Shown here one piece after another: positions 28,467-36,983 of a stretch of 64,000 nucleotides of DNA. Positions within the stretch are counted from its first letter, which is position 1; the number at the start of each line of letters is the position of its first letter. Under the pieces are notes generated by a model. It was not told the origin of the DNA. It saw only the letters and a program-made list of their open reading frames with translations, and made no database searches. The stretch covers positions 124,001 to 188,000 of the forward strand of contig JAOUMY010000007.1 of assembly GCA_029881255.1 (NCBI GenBank), given 5' to 3'. Position numbers and translations under genes: made by a program. Source of the DNA: Gammaproteobacteria bacterium (GTDB lineage Bacteria > Pseudomonadota > Gammaproteobacteria > S012-40).

Positions 28467-29060
28467 TCATAATCCAGGCATCCACACCATCGGAAAATCG
28501 ATGGAGTCGATGGGTTGGTCAGGTTTGACGACAGGTGTATCTAATTCGAGGGCCGAACTTACCGGGTCTTTTTCGGCGCTATTCGTTTTAGCCAGTGTTT
28601 CCGTCTCCCCGTTCTTGATTGCCAGATCTGATAGCAAACGTCGCAAAGGGGAAAATTCGAGTCCTTTTAGTTTTTTGTTACCAACCTTATCGTCGGCTTC
28701 AAAGTAGTATTCGATACGCTCACCTGAGATGGCGTTCGAGGGAATGCGCACGATGTAAACATCCTGGCCACGATCATTATCGAGGCTCATAGGACGGGAA
28801 CGGTATTTATTGCTATTCGAATCCCGGAAGTAAATGGTCACGGAATTGACGCTAAACTCGTCAGTGACTTTTGCGCTGACCATCACATTGCCTTGCTTGT
28901 CTCGGCTGATATCGGTGTCCGTATTGTGCAGGATATCCGGTGCTTCAAAGTCATTATTTGTGGAAATTTCAATCGAATCTCGGGCAAATCCGGCATTCGT
29001 CAAAAAGAGGCTCAAACAGAAAGCGATGCCGGTAAACTGGTGTTTTCTTGAAATTGACAT
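28467..29060 (-). CDS. Secreted Ig-like-fold protein
   Basis: 197 residues from the ATG at 29060, which has a GGAG ribosome binding site and opens a clean signal peptide (cleavage after GFARDS region). The mature part has an Ig-like repeat of the known kind: VSAKVTDEFSVNSVTIYFRD, then VYIVRIPSNAISGERIEYYF and ADDKVGNK. This fold usually serves as a binding or structural module. The last ~70 residues are low-complexity and acidic-polar. First gene of the operon with the barrel protein and the Ser/Thr kinase. An in-frame start at 29198 is possible but not supported. Confidence 0.72.
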   Translation of the reverse strand: MSISRKHQFTGIAFCLSLFLTNAGFARDSIEISTNNDFEAPDILHNTDTDISRDKQGNVMVSAKVTDEFSVNSVTIYFRDSNSNKYRSRPMSLDNDRGQDVYIVRIPSNAISGERIEYYFEADDKVGNKKLKGLEFSPLRRLLSDLAIKNGETETLAKTNSAEKDPVSSALELDTPVVKPDQPIDSIDFPMVWMPGL

Positions 29061-29279
29061 AGGTCGACTCCGTTCGATACTCGCGCGTTCACGATGAAGA
29101 CTCGTTAAAGTGCCCATTTTCGCGTTGTTTAGGCGTGAATTATTATAACTGATCACAGGTTGCTGGCTAGCTTTTGATTTCGCCACGGAATCAACCATAT
29201 GCGAGGAGATATTGAAACGCAGTGAGCTAGCTCACAAGGAATAGCGGGTTTTCAGTGGTTGATGGTAGCCAGTAGCGGA

Positions 29280-30065
29280 TCAGGCCGCTTTCCATGGCAG
29301 GCCGGCAAGGTAGCGGACACCTATTTTGTAACCCGTGCGTTCCGCGTCACGGTAGTAGCTGGCGTGAAGGACATCGGCATTGTCTATCATGGCGATTTCA
29401 CCCGTGCCTTCCGGCAAATTCCATTTCTGCTCCAGAATGATGTCACCGAGCAAATCCTCAGAGATTTCATCGGCGAATAACTGGCTGGAGTTGGTTTGTC
29501 CTTTGTCGATGCCCCAGTGGAGTTTTCCCTCTTTGATACCCTGCAGATAGGCCGTGATATTGGGAATAAACAGGGTGGAAGCCGTGCGCGGATGGCGTTG
29601 TTCCTCATCAAGAGGGTCGCGTGTGTACAGTGAATACCGGGTTTCCTGGTTGGCGCTGCGATCAATGTGAAATTGCAAATGGGGAAAGCGATTACGATGC
29701 CCCTCATTGCGGATTGTCTGGTTGTGATAAACGTTTTGCAGTACTACCAGGCCGACCTGTTTGATCAGTTCGCATAGGCCTTTTTCGATGGTGTTGTTCT
29801 GGTAAAGTTGCACTTCCTGAGCTGTTTCAAACTTAATTTTGACGCCAAAGTGTTGAAATGGTTGATGTAACCCTGTTTGAACGCAGACTTGCTCAAGACT
29901 TGCGGGCAGGATATTGCGATAGTGCTGGTTCAGACGGTTACGGTAGTCGGGTATGACAAGCGCGGCGGTGTAATCCTGTCCGCCCAGGTTACCGCGCAGA
30001 ACCTGCCCAGGCTTTGCCAATAGCTGATCTAGCCAATTCTTGTCGAAAGTGATCTGTGTTGCCAT
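29280..30065 (-). CDS. Possible Fe(II)/2-oxoglutarate-dependent oxygenase
   Basis: 261 residues, soluble. A candidate metal triad is visible: His and Asp in QFHIDRSA (about residues 132-134) and a distal His in NADVLHASYYRD (about 232), followed by an Arg in GYKIGVRYLAG that could bind the 2-oxoglutarate carboxylate. This layout matches the cupin-fold dioxygenases, but I do not recognise a specific subfamily and overall similarity was judged only by eye. Starts divergent to nothing; it lies between the Ig-like operon and RluE. Without testing, function stays open. Confidence 0.6.
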   Translation of the reverse strand: MATQITFDKNWLDQLLAKPGQVLRGNLGGQDYTAALVIPDYRNRLNQHYRNILPASLEQVCVQTGLHQPFQHFGVKIKFETAQEVQLYQNNTIEKGLCELIKQVGLVVLQNVYHNQTIRNEGHRNRFPHLQFHIDRSANQETRYSLYTRDPLDEEQRHPRTASTLFIPNITAYLQGIKEGKLHWGIDKGQTNSSQLFADEISEDLLGDIILEQKWNLPEGTGEIAMIDNADVLHASYYRDAERTGYKIGVRYLAGLPWKAA

Positions 30066-30150
30066 TGCCTGTCCAATGCAAAGCCTGAATGTCTTAATCG
30101 TATCGGCAGTGAAGGCGATAGGCTTGAATTATCCTCAATTAATCAAAAGC

Positions 30151-30810
30151 TTATCTTTTCTGACGTTTTGCTGACAAAAGCCGTTTCGCAGTGTGTTTGG
30201 GCTTGTTTGGTGGGTGTGCGAGGCGTCCTGTCGCTCTGGGTTTTGAGCGAATTTTCCCCAGCAATGCCGCTCCAGGCTCGACCTCGTGGTATGTCCCTGG
30301 CGCAATATCTTCGATGGTCCAGTCGCCGATGGCATAACGAATTAGGCGCAAAGTAGGAAAACCTACCGCCGCCGTCATGCGTCTGACCTGGCGATTTCGA
30401 CCCTCATCAATGACCAGGCGTAGCCACGATGTCGGGATGTCTTTGCGAAAACGAACCGGCGGATCACGCTCCCAGACCGTCGGTTCAGACATCAGATCTG
30501 CGGCAATTGCCCGCGCTGGTCCATCGTTAAGTTCGACGCCTGTTCGCAGCTTTTGGCAGGCAATTTCGTCAATTTCACGCTCAACCTGGACCCAATAAGT
30601 CTTGGCCAGTTTGTGCTTGGGGTGGCTGATCACATGCTGTAGCTGCCCGTCATCGGTGAGCAATAACAAGCCCTCGCTATCCCGGTCCAAACGCCCAGCC
30701 GGGTAAAACCCCTGAAGTGGAATGTAGTCCGCCAATGTCTTTCTTTTTTCACTATCAGTGAACTGACTAAGCACATCGAAAGGTTTGTTGAGTAATATGA
30801 GACGCGTCAT
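30151..30810 (-). CDS. rluE: 23S rRNA pseudouridine synthase
   Basis: 219 residues from the ATG at 30810, which gives the usual MTRLILLNKPF start. The catalytic motif GRLDRDSEGLLLLTDDG with the active-site Asp is intact, and the GRNRQVRRM segment is the conserved late motif of the RsuA/RluE group. RluE converts U2457 of 23S rRNA to pseudouridine in E. coli. It has a basic C-terminal tail of about 30 residues (KPKHTAKRLLSAKRQKR) beyond the core. Divergent from the DEAD-box helicase gene; a shared AT-rich promoter region of about 170 bases lies between. Confidence 0.92.
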   Translation of the reverse strand: MTRLILLNKPFDVLSQFTDSEKRKTLADYIPLQGFYPAGRLDRDSEGLLLLTDDGQLQHVISHPKHKLAKTYWVQVEREIDEIACQKLRTGVELNDGPARAIAADLMSEPTVWERDPPVRFRKDIPTSWLRLVIDEGRNRQVRRMTAAVGFPTLRLIRYAIGDWTIEDIAPGTYHEVEPGAALLGKIRSKPRATGRLAHPPNKPKHTAKRLLSAKRQKR

Positions 30811-30894
30811 ACAGTGTATTTTAACCAGCAAATAAATACTTTATTTAATTAAAAAAAATCGAAAATAAAACATGCAATTCGGGGGTGTTAAGTG

Positions 30895-30900
30895 TATAAT
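30895..30900 (+). promoter_or_regulatory. Candidate -10 box for the DEAD-box helicase gene
   Basis: A perfect TATAAT lies 80 bases before the helicase start inside an AT-rich region. No good -35 is seen at 17 bases, so the assignment is tentative. It would give a leader of about 70 bases. Confidence 0.4.
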
Positions 30901-30979
30901 TCGCCATCTTTTTGACTTTCGGTTCTCGTCTGCAGTTATTCGAACACCCTAAGCATCCCCGTTTTCCCAGGAGTTATTA

Positions 30980-32713
30980 ATGGCAGTTCCAGCATCCGCG
31001 ATCTCCGGTTTTCGCGAGTTATCCCTTATTGAGCCGGTACTTAGAGCCCTCGACGATGTAGGCTATGAGTCCCCTTCACCTATCCAGGCGCGTACCATCC
31101 CTTTTATTTTGGATGGCCGAGATGTGCTGGGACAGGCCCAAACCGGAACCGGAAAAACTGCCGCTTTCGCGCTTCCTATTTTATCCCGAATTGATCTTAG
31201 TCAGACCAAGCCACAGGTGCTGGTGTTGGCGCCTACCCGCGAGCTGGCCATCCAGGTTGCAGAAGCCTTCCAGAAATACGCGGTGCATATGAAAGGTTTT
31301 CATGTGCTGCCAATTTATGGCGGTGCTGAATACGGTAGCCAGATTCGCGCCTTGAAGCGCGGGGTTCACGTCGTGGTAGGTACTCCCGGACGCGTCATGG
31401 ATCACATGCGCAAAGGGACGTTGACGCTCGAAAACTTGTCCTGTCTGGTACTTGATGAGGCCGACGAGATGTTACGCATGGGTTTCATCGACGACGTCGA
31501 ATGGGTATTGGAACAGACGCCTGAAGAGCGCCAGATTGCGCTGTTTTCGGCCACTATGCCCAAAGAGATTCGTCGCATTGCGCAAAAACACCTGGATCAG
31601 CCGGAAGAAATCACCATACAGGTCAAGACTTCTACCGCTGAAACCATACGCCAACGTTACTGGCCAGTCAGCGGCGTGCATAAGCTCGATGCGTTGACGC
31701 GTATCCTTGAAGTCGAGCCTTTCGACGGCATGATTATTTTTGTACGCACCAAGACCGAAACCGTGGAACTGGCTGAAAAACTGGAAGCGCGTGGTTTTGC
31801 TGCCGCTCCTCTCAATGGTGACATTCCGCAAAATCTGCGTGAACGCACTGTTGGCCAGCTCAAGGCGGGTAAGCTGGATATCCTGGTTGCCACCGATGTG
31901 GTTGCCCGTGGTCTGGACGTTGAGCGTATCAGCCATGTTATTAACTACGATATTCCTTACGATACTGAATCCTATGTACACCGCATTGGCCGTACTGGCC
32001 GCGCCGGTCGTAGTGGCGACGCGATCTTGTTTGTTGCACCACGTGAACGCAATTTGTTGCGCAATATCGAACGCGCCACACGTCAGAAAATCGAAGTGAT
32101 GGAATTGCCAACCACTGAAGTTATCAATGACAAACGTGTGGGTGATTTTTTTCAACGCATCACCGATACCCTGGCGCTTGATGATTCGAATGAATATCTG
32201 TCGCTACTGGAAAAATACCAGAACGAACATAATATCCCGGCGCTGGAAGTGGCTGCCGCATTAGCCAAGCTGTTGTATGCAGACTCACCTTTGTTGTTGA
32301 AGAAGGATGCAAAACCGAAAGTCCATCATCAGGATTTCCGTGAACGTGGCAACGACAAGAACAAAGACCGCGGTCCGAAAAAAGATAAACGTCGTGATGC
32401 CCGTCGTGATGGCGATGTCGATATGGAATCTTTCCGTATCGAAGTCGGTACACGTCATAAGGTATCTCCTGGAAACATTGTTGGCGCGATTGCTAATGAA
32501 GCGGGTCTCGACAGTGAATTTATCGGGCGTATCAAGGTGTTTGAAGATCACAGTCTGGTGGATTTACCTGCCGGTATGCCGAATGATGTTTTTCAAACAC
32601 TGAAGCGTGTTCGCGTTGTTAATCGACCGCTGAACATTAGTCGCGTCAAAGATAATCCTCGCCCAAACAAGGCTAAGAAAACGTATAAACCAAAGAAAGA
32701 AAGCGCTCGTTAG
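30980..32713 (+). CDS. deaD: ATP-dependent RNA helicase, DEAD-box, DeaD/CsdA type
   Basis: 577 residues. All helicase motifs are present in order: AQTGTGKTAAF (Walker A), PTRELAIQ, GTPGRVMDH, DEADEML, SAT, ARGLDVERI and HRIGRTGRAGR. After the core comes a Lys/Arg-rich stretch (KNKDRGPKKDKRRDARR) and a DbpA-type RNA-binding domain (FRIEVGTRHKVSPGNIVGAI onwards). It unwinds RNA in ribosome assembly and mRNA decay and is often cold-induced. The stop codon lies inside the stem-loop of its own terminator. Confidence 0.96.
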   Translation: MAVPASAISGFRELSLIEPVLRALDDVGYESPSPIQARTIPFILDGRDVLGQAQTGTGKTAAFALPILSRIDLSQTKPQVLVLAPTRELAIQVAEAFQKYAVHMKGFHVLPIYGGAEYGSQIRALKRGVHVVVGTPGRVMDHMRKGTLTLENLSCLVLDEADEMLRMGFIDDVEWVLEQTPEERQIALFSATMPKEIRRIAQKHLDQPEEITIQVKTSTAETIRQRYWPVSGVHKLDALTRILEVEPFDGMIIFVRTKTETVELAEKLEARGFAAAPLNGDIPQNLRERTVGQLKAGKLDILVATDVVARGLDVERISHVINYDIPYDTESYVHRIGRTGRAGRSGDAILFVAPRERNLLRNIERATRQKIEVMELPTTEVINDKRVGDFFQRITDTLALDDSNEYLSLLEKYQNEHNIPALEVAAALAKLLYADSPLLLKKDAKPKVHHQDFRERGNDKNKDRGPKKDKRRDARRDGDVDMESFRIEVGTRHKVSPGNIVGAIANEAGLDSEFIGRIKVFEDHSLVDLPAGMPNDVFQTLKRVRVVNRPLNISRVKDNPRPNKAKKTYKPKKESAR

Positions 32714-32727
32714 AGCGCTTTTTTTTT
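32702..32727 (+). terminator. Rho-independent terminator of deaD
   Basis: Perfect 7-bp stem AGCGCTC/GAGCGCT (32702-32708 with 32713-32719), loop gtta, then nine T residues. The TAG stop of the helicase gene lies in the loop and stem. Confidence 0.95.
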
Positions 32728-32832
32728 GTGGGTTGGTTGCGAATAAGTCTTGTCGCAACTTCAATCTCCTCTTCCCCTGAAATCAAACTTTACATACTAT
32801 GGCGGGTGATTCCACTCACTTAGCAGGCAGGT

Positions 32833-33996
32833 ATGTCCTCAAAACACCCTTCGATACGCGAAATGTTTTCCGGCTTGATCAAAGCGCCATCGGTCAGCAG
32901 CGTTAGCCCGGAATTTGACCAAACCAATCGTCCCGTTGTGGATTTACTCGCCAATTGGCTAGACGGTTTGGGTTTCGAAGTGGAAATTTTGCCCCTGCCA
33001 AAACAGCCACACAAAGCCAACTTGATTGCCACTCTGGGTAAAGGTCCGGGAGGACTGGTGCTGTCCGGGCATACGGATACGGTTCCCTTTGATGAACAAC
33101 AATGGAGTGATGATCCATTCAAACTGGTAGAGCGGGATAATCGTTTTTATGGTTTAGGCATTGCCGATATGAAAGGCTTTTTCGCACTGGCGATAGAAGC
33201 GGCGGTGCAGTTTGATCCCAAGCGGTACAAACAGCCGCTGATTATTCTCGCCACCGCCGATGAAGAGAGTTCCATGGAAGGGGCCAAGATGCTGGTGGAA
33301 CTAGGTCGCCCCAAAGCACGTTACGCGGTGATTGGTGAGCCGACAGGCTTGCGCCCGGTGAATATGCACAAAGGCATCATCATGGAATCGGTGCATGTGC
33401 ATGGACATGCAGGGCATTCGAGCAACCCGGCGCTTGGGGCAAATGCGATTGAAGGCGTACACGACGTAATTAAATCGCTCCTGGATTGGCGTAGTCACTT
33501 ACAGGAAAACAATATCGATCGCCGTTTCGAAGTACCCGTGCCGACACTCAATCTTGGTTTGATCAGTGGTGGCGACAACCCCAATCGCATTTGCTCTCAC
33601 GCACAGGTGCATTTTGATCTGCGGATGTTGCCGGGGATGAGTATCGACTTGCTACGCCACGATATTGATAAGCAATTAGAAGTCTTGTTCAAGGATTCCA
33701 AGCTCAGTGCCTCAAGGGAAATCCTCAGCGACGGCACACCGCCTATGCACACACCTGTGGATTCACCTTTAGTCGGTGCGCTGGAAAAACTCACCGGTCA
33801 CGCCAGCGAAGCCGTAGCCTTTTGCACCGAAGGTCCGTATTTGAATGAGATCGGCATGGATACGGTAATTATGGGGCCGGGGGATATTGCCCAGGCGCAT
33901 CAGCCGGATGAGTATTTGGATGCGTCCCGCATTACACCGACGGTGGAAATTTTGAAGGGCTTGATACAGCAATTTTGTTTGACGGATAGAAATTAG
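32833..33996 (+). CDS. argE: Acetylornithine deacetylase
   Basis: 387-residue M20-family metallopeptidase homologue that removes the acetyl group from N-acetylornithine in arginine synthesis. The zinc-binding segments are visible: SGHTDTVPFDE with His and Asp, GIADMKGFFA, ATADEESSMEGA with the catalytic Glu pair, VIGEPTGLRPV, and the late His in GDIAQAHQPDEY. The dimerisation domain with HGHAGHSSNP lies in the middle. Usually argE is beside argA or argCBH; here the T6SS island starts directly after it, which marks an insertion border. Confidence 0.92.
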   Translation: MSSKHPSIREMFSGLIKAPSVSSVSPEFDQTNRPVVDLLANWLDGLGFEVEILPLPKQPHKANLIATLGKGPGGLVLSGHTDTVPFDEQQWSDDPFKLVERDNRFYGLGIADMKGFFALAIEAAVQFDPKRYKQPLIILATADEESSMEGAKMLVELGRPKARYAVIGEPTGLRPVNMHKGIIMESVHVHGHAGHSSNPALGANAIEGVHDVIKSLLDWRSHLQENNIDRRFEVPVPTLNLGLISGGDNPNRICSHAQVHFDLRMLPGMSIDLLRHDIDKQLEVLFKDSKLSASREILSDGTPPMHTPVDSPLVGALEKLTGHASEAVAFCTEGPYLNEIGMDTVIMGPGDIAQAHQPDEYLDASRITPTVEILKGLIQQFCLTDRN

Positions 33997-34120
33997 TTTT
34001 CAATTCTTGCCTAAGGCTGTTTGGTGTTCGGTTTGTGGCATTTGTTTTAATATCTTATATAAACAATGAATTGCTATTGAATGTTAAAGTAAATAATAGC
34101 CAAATAAGCAGTTTCCCACA

Positions 34121-34144
34121 TGGGTATGGGCATTGTCATACCCA
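34121..34144. repeat. 8-bp inverted repeat upstream of vgrG
   Basis: TGGGTATG and its exact reverse complement CATACCCA flank an 8-base spacer. It may be an operator for the cargo operon or a transcript hairpin after argE. Only the symmetry is seen. Confidence 0.45.
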
Positions 34145-34273
34145 AGCCCCCCTGGGTAGAATGGACCCATAAAAATCAAGGCTCAATGTGAGTTGCTTCA
34201 CAAGCATTTCGCGGTTCTGCGGCACATAATGACGCAAGATCGAAATCGAAGGACAAAAACGGAATTGTTGACT

Positions 34274-34351
34274 ATGGATATCAATGTCTTGACGCCATAT
34301 TTACCGAAAACAAAGTTCTCACTCACTGTTCTGCCAGGGAAGGGTCGTTAA
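34274..34351 (+). CDS. Possible 25-residue leader peptide before vgrG
   Basis: An ATG-initiated frame of 25 codons whose TAA stop directly abuts the vgrG ATG (TAAATG). The product has no recognisable motif. The ribosome binding site is weak. It could be a coupled leader peptide or chance. Confidence 0.25.
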   Translation: MDINVLTPYLPKTKFSLTVLPGKGR

Positions 34352-36427
34352 ATGCCATTTACTCAGGATTCACGTTTACTGTCACTGACCACTCCCCTAG
34401 GAGCCAATGCCTTAATACCGGTATCTTTTTCAGGCGCTGAACACATCTCACAGCCCTTTGCCTTTACCCTGGAAATGATTTCGGAAGACAGCGCCATCAA
34501 GGCCAAAGACATCATTGGACAGGCGGTAGATGTGGGGATACGACTTGATGACGGCAGTCAACGCCAGTTCAACGGAATTGTCAGTCGCTTTGTTGCAGGC
34601 GAGCGGCATTCTTCAGGGTTGCGTAGCTATTTCGCAGAGCTGGTACCCTGGTTTCAGTTGTTAACGCTCTATAACGATTGTCGAATTTTTCAGGCCAAGA
34701 ATGCCAAGGCGATTATCGAAGAAGTTTTTCAATCGCGCGGTTTCAGCGATTTCGAAATCAACACCACGCGTTCCTTTCGTGACCGTGAGTATACCGTTCA
34801 ATATCGCGAATCTGATTTCGCATTCGTATGCCGATTGATGGAAGAAGAAGGGATTTACTATTTCTTCAAGCATGAGTCTGGTAAACACACCATGGTGTTA
34901 GGCGACGCCAATAGTACCTTCAGTGCCTGCCCGGAAGCCAATGCGCGTTATATCGAATCCGGTGCCAATGAAAACCATCTTTATGATTGGTCGCAACAGT
35001 TTGAATTAATCCCAGGTAAGTGGGTGCAACAGGATTACAACTTCACCAAGCCAAGTACGAATTTAATGACGAATACGTCAACGGTTGTTGACGCACCTGA
35101 GATCAAAGATTTCGAACAGTATGATTATCCTGGTTTGTACGCCGCTAAAGGTGATGGAGATGGCCTGACTCGTGTGCGAATGGAAGAGGAAGAGGCGCAA
35201 TACAATATCGTTACGGCTGCCGGTAACTATCGTAGCTTTTGCGCTGGCGGAACGTTTACACTGGATGAACACAGTATCGATTCGGAAACCGGTAAGAGTT
35301 ATCTCATTACTTCGATTTCCCATCACGCACGTGACAATAGCTTTGAGTTGAATCAGGGCGGCGGTCATCAGTACCAAAACAGTTTTCAGTGTATTCCCGA
35401 TTCGGTTGTATTCCGTCCACGCAGTGTGACGCCAAAGCCGGTTGTTAAAGGTCCGCAAACTGCGCTTGTGGTTGGTCCTTCTGGCGAAGAGATCCACGTC
35501 GATGAATATGGTCGCATCAAGGTCCAGTTTCACTGGGACCGCGTTGGAGAGAAAAACGAAAACAGTTCCTGCTGGTTGCGCGTGTCGCAACAATGGGCGG
35601 GTAAAAAGTGGGGCGCGATTTTCACACCACGTATCGGACACGAAGTTATTGTCAGTTTTCTCGAGGGTGACCCGGATCAACCGATAGTCACTGGTAGCGT
35701 ATACAATGCTGAGAACATGCCTCCGTATGATTTGCCTGCGAATAAAACCCAGAGCGGTTGGAAGACACGTTCAAGCAAAGATGGTGGAACCTCTAACTAC
35801 AACGAGATTCGTTTCGAAGATAAGAAGGGTAGTGAAGAGCTGTATATTCACGCCGAGAAAGATCAGAACAATGTTGTTGAGAATGATGAGACTACCGAAG
35901 TCGGGAATGATCGGACTGAGAACGTCGCCAAGAATGAAACGATTACGATTGGTGATAATCGTACCGAGTCGGTAGGGAAGAATGAGAGTATTTCGATTGG
36001 GGAGAATCGGAGTGAGGATGTCGGTAAGAATGAAACCGTTAGCATCGGTGAAAACCAAACACTAAGCGTCGGCAAGAATCGCACGGTTGACGTTGGCAAA
36101 AACGAAACAATAAGCATTGGTGATAGCCAGACAATCTCTGTCGCTAAGGATCAAAACGAAGACATAGGTAAGGCGGTGTCTTTGACCATAGGTGACAAGC
36201 GTACTACCCAAGTTGGTAAGGACGACATGCTTGACGTTGGCAAGAAATACACCTTGGTTGCCGCCGATGAGATTACGCTGAAAACAGGCAAGGCCAGCAT
36301 CGTCATGAAAAAAGACGGCACGATTACCATCAAGGGTAAAGACATCAAGATCGAAGGCACGGGTAAGATCAATGTCAAGGCATCTAAAGATGTGGTGCTC
36401 AAAGGCAGCAAGGTATTGGCAAACTAA
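34352..36427 (+). CDS. vgrG: Type VI secretion spike protein VgrG
   Basis: 691 residues. The N-terminal ~370 residues form the gp27-like domain (opening with LTTPLGANALIPVSFSGAEHISQPFAF), followed by the OB-fold spike base (from about 372, VDEYGRIKVQFHWD, then SCWLRVSQQWAGKKWG and GHEVIVSFLEGDPDQPI). A triple beta-helix spike of about 15 octapeptide repeats spans 517-636, then a charged end. No extra C-terminal effector domain is fused, so cargo is carried by separate genes. It overlaps the DUF6484-like gene by one base and starts the cargo operon. Confidence 0.96.
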   Translation: MPFTQDSRLLSLTTPLGANALIPVSFSGAEHISQPFAFTLEMISEDSAIKAKDIIGQAVDVGIRLDDGSQRQFNGIVSRFVAGERHSSGLRSYFAELVPWFQLLTLYNDCRIFQAKNAKAIIEEVFQSRGFSDFEINTTRSFRDREYTVQYRESDFAFVCRLMEEEGIYYFFKHESGKHTMVLGDANSTFSACPEANARYIESGANENHLYDWSQQFELIPGKWVQQDYNFTKPSTNLMTNTSTVVDAPEIKDFEQYDYPGLYAAKGDGDGLTRVRMEEEEAQYNIVTAAGNYRSFCAGGTFTLDEHSIDSETGKSYLITSISHHARDNSFELNQGGGHQYQNSFQCIPDSVVFRPRSVTPKPVVKGPQTALVVGPSGEEIHVDEYGRIKVQFHWDRVGEKNENSSCWLRVSQQWAGKKWGAIFTPRIGHEVIVSFLEGDPDQPIVTGSVYNAENMPPYDLPANKTQSGWKTRSSKDGGTSNYNEIRFEDKKGSEELYIHAEKDQNNVVENDETTEVGNDRTENVAKNETITIGDNRTESVGKNESISIGENRSEDVGKNETVSIGENQTLSVGKNRTVDVGKNETISIGDSQTISVAKDQNEDIGKAVSLTIGDKRTTQVGKDDMLDVGKKYTLVAADEITLKTGKASIVMKKDGTITIKGKDIKIEGTGKINVKASKDVVLKGSKVLAN
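35900..36259 (+). repeat. Octapeptide repeats of the VgrG beta-helix spike
   Basis: About fifteen degenerate 24-base units coding for the pattern [VI]G-x-N-x-T-x-x. Each unit is one strand turn of the trimeric spike needle. The repeat DNA is diverged at wobble positions, so it is old and not freshly amplified. Confidence 0.85.
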
Positions 36428-36981
36428 TGATGAAAGAAGACATACAACACGAAGCCCTGGTCGTGGAGCAAGAGGAAGCTCAGGAAACCGGCGTTTCTCT
36501 GGATGAATTGCTAAACGATTCAAATGTGCGATCTCAAATGAATCCCCTGCACGGTGTGTATACGCTACCTTTGTTTTTTGATGAAGAACACCAGATATTT
36601 TGTATTCAGCATCCCTACCGCGAAGACTACGCCATCCCTGTTGAGCGTACTACGGTACCGATCTCGATGAATGATGCAGGCAAAGAAGTTCTCATTGCCT
36701 TTAACGGTGGCGATATCTATCAACCCATTATTACCGGAAAAGTGCGCGCACTCACACCAGAGGTTGGCGAAGTAGACATGAGTCAGGAACAGGCTGTGAG
36801 TGTTGGCCTAGACAATCAGGAAAAGCTGGTATTCAAGGCTGACAAGGAAATCATATTACAGTGCGGAAAGTCGAGCATACATCTGACCCGCGCCGGAAAA
36901 GTCTTGATCCGTGGTGAATACATACTCAGCCGTTCCAGTGGCGTAAACAAAATTAGGGGCGGCTCGGTACAGCTGAATTAA
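36427..36981 (+). CDS. VgrG-associated DUF6484-like protein
   Basis: 184 residues. After an acidic N-terminus comes a beta-rich segment (about 40-110; HGVYTLPLFFDEE, VPISMNDAGKEVLIAFNGGD, QPIITGKV) that resembles the OB-like DUF6484 unit, and the protein ends with GKSSIHLTRAGKVLIRGEYI and KIRGGSVQLN, which echoes the VgrG spike tip. Such proteins are found in vgrG cargo operons and probably help load or stabilise the spike. It overlaps vgrG by one base; DUF2169 follows after two bases. Confidence 0.75.
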   Translation: MMKEDIQHEALVVEQEEAQETGVSLDELLNDSNVRSQMNPLHGVYTLPLFFDEEHQIFCIQHPYREDYAIPVERTTVPISMNDAGKEVLIAFNGGDIYQPIITGKVRALTPEVGEVDMSQEQAVSVGLDNQEKLVFKADKEIILQCGKSSIHLTRAGKVLIRGEYILSRSSGVNKIRGGSVQLN

Positions 36982-36983
36982 TC

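Larger units (their letters stand above)
33997..34351. other. Intergenic region upstream of the vgrG island
   Basis: 355 bases at the left border of the island. It contains an 8-bp inverted repeat (34121-34128 with 34137-34144) and a possible 25-codon reading frame (34274-34351). I checked for a sigma-54 promoter near 34040 (TGGCAT segment) and did not find the matching GC element. No tRNA remnant or direct repeat was seen. Confidence 0.5.

Noticed and set aside
34030-34060. Sigma-54 promoter before vgrG
   Set aside because: A TGGCAT segment is present but no GC-containing -12 element at the right distance.
35078-35680. 200-codon open frame on the minus strand
   Set aside because: Antisense to the conserved OB-fold part of vgrG; no ribosome binding site or recognisable product.
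35900-36259. CRISPR-like or satellite repeat
   Set aside because: The 24-base periodicity is coding and reflects the VgrG beta-helix octapeptides; there are no spacers.
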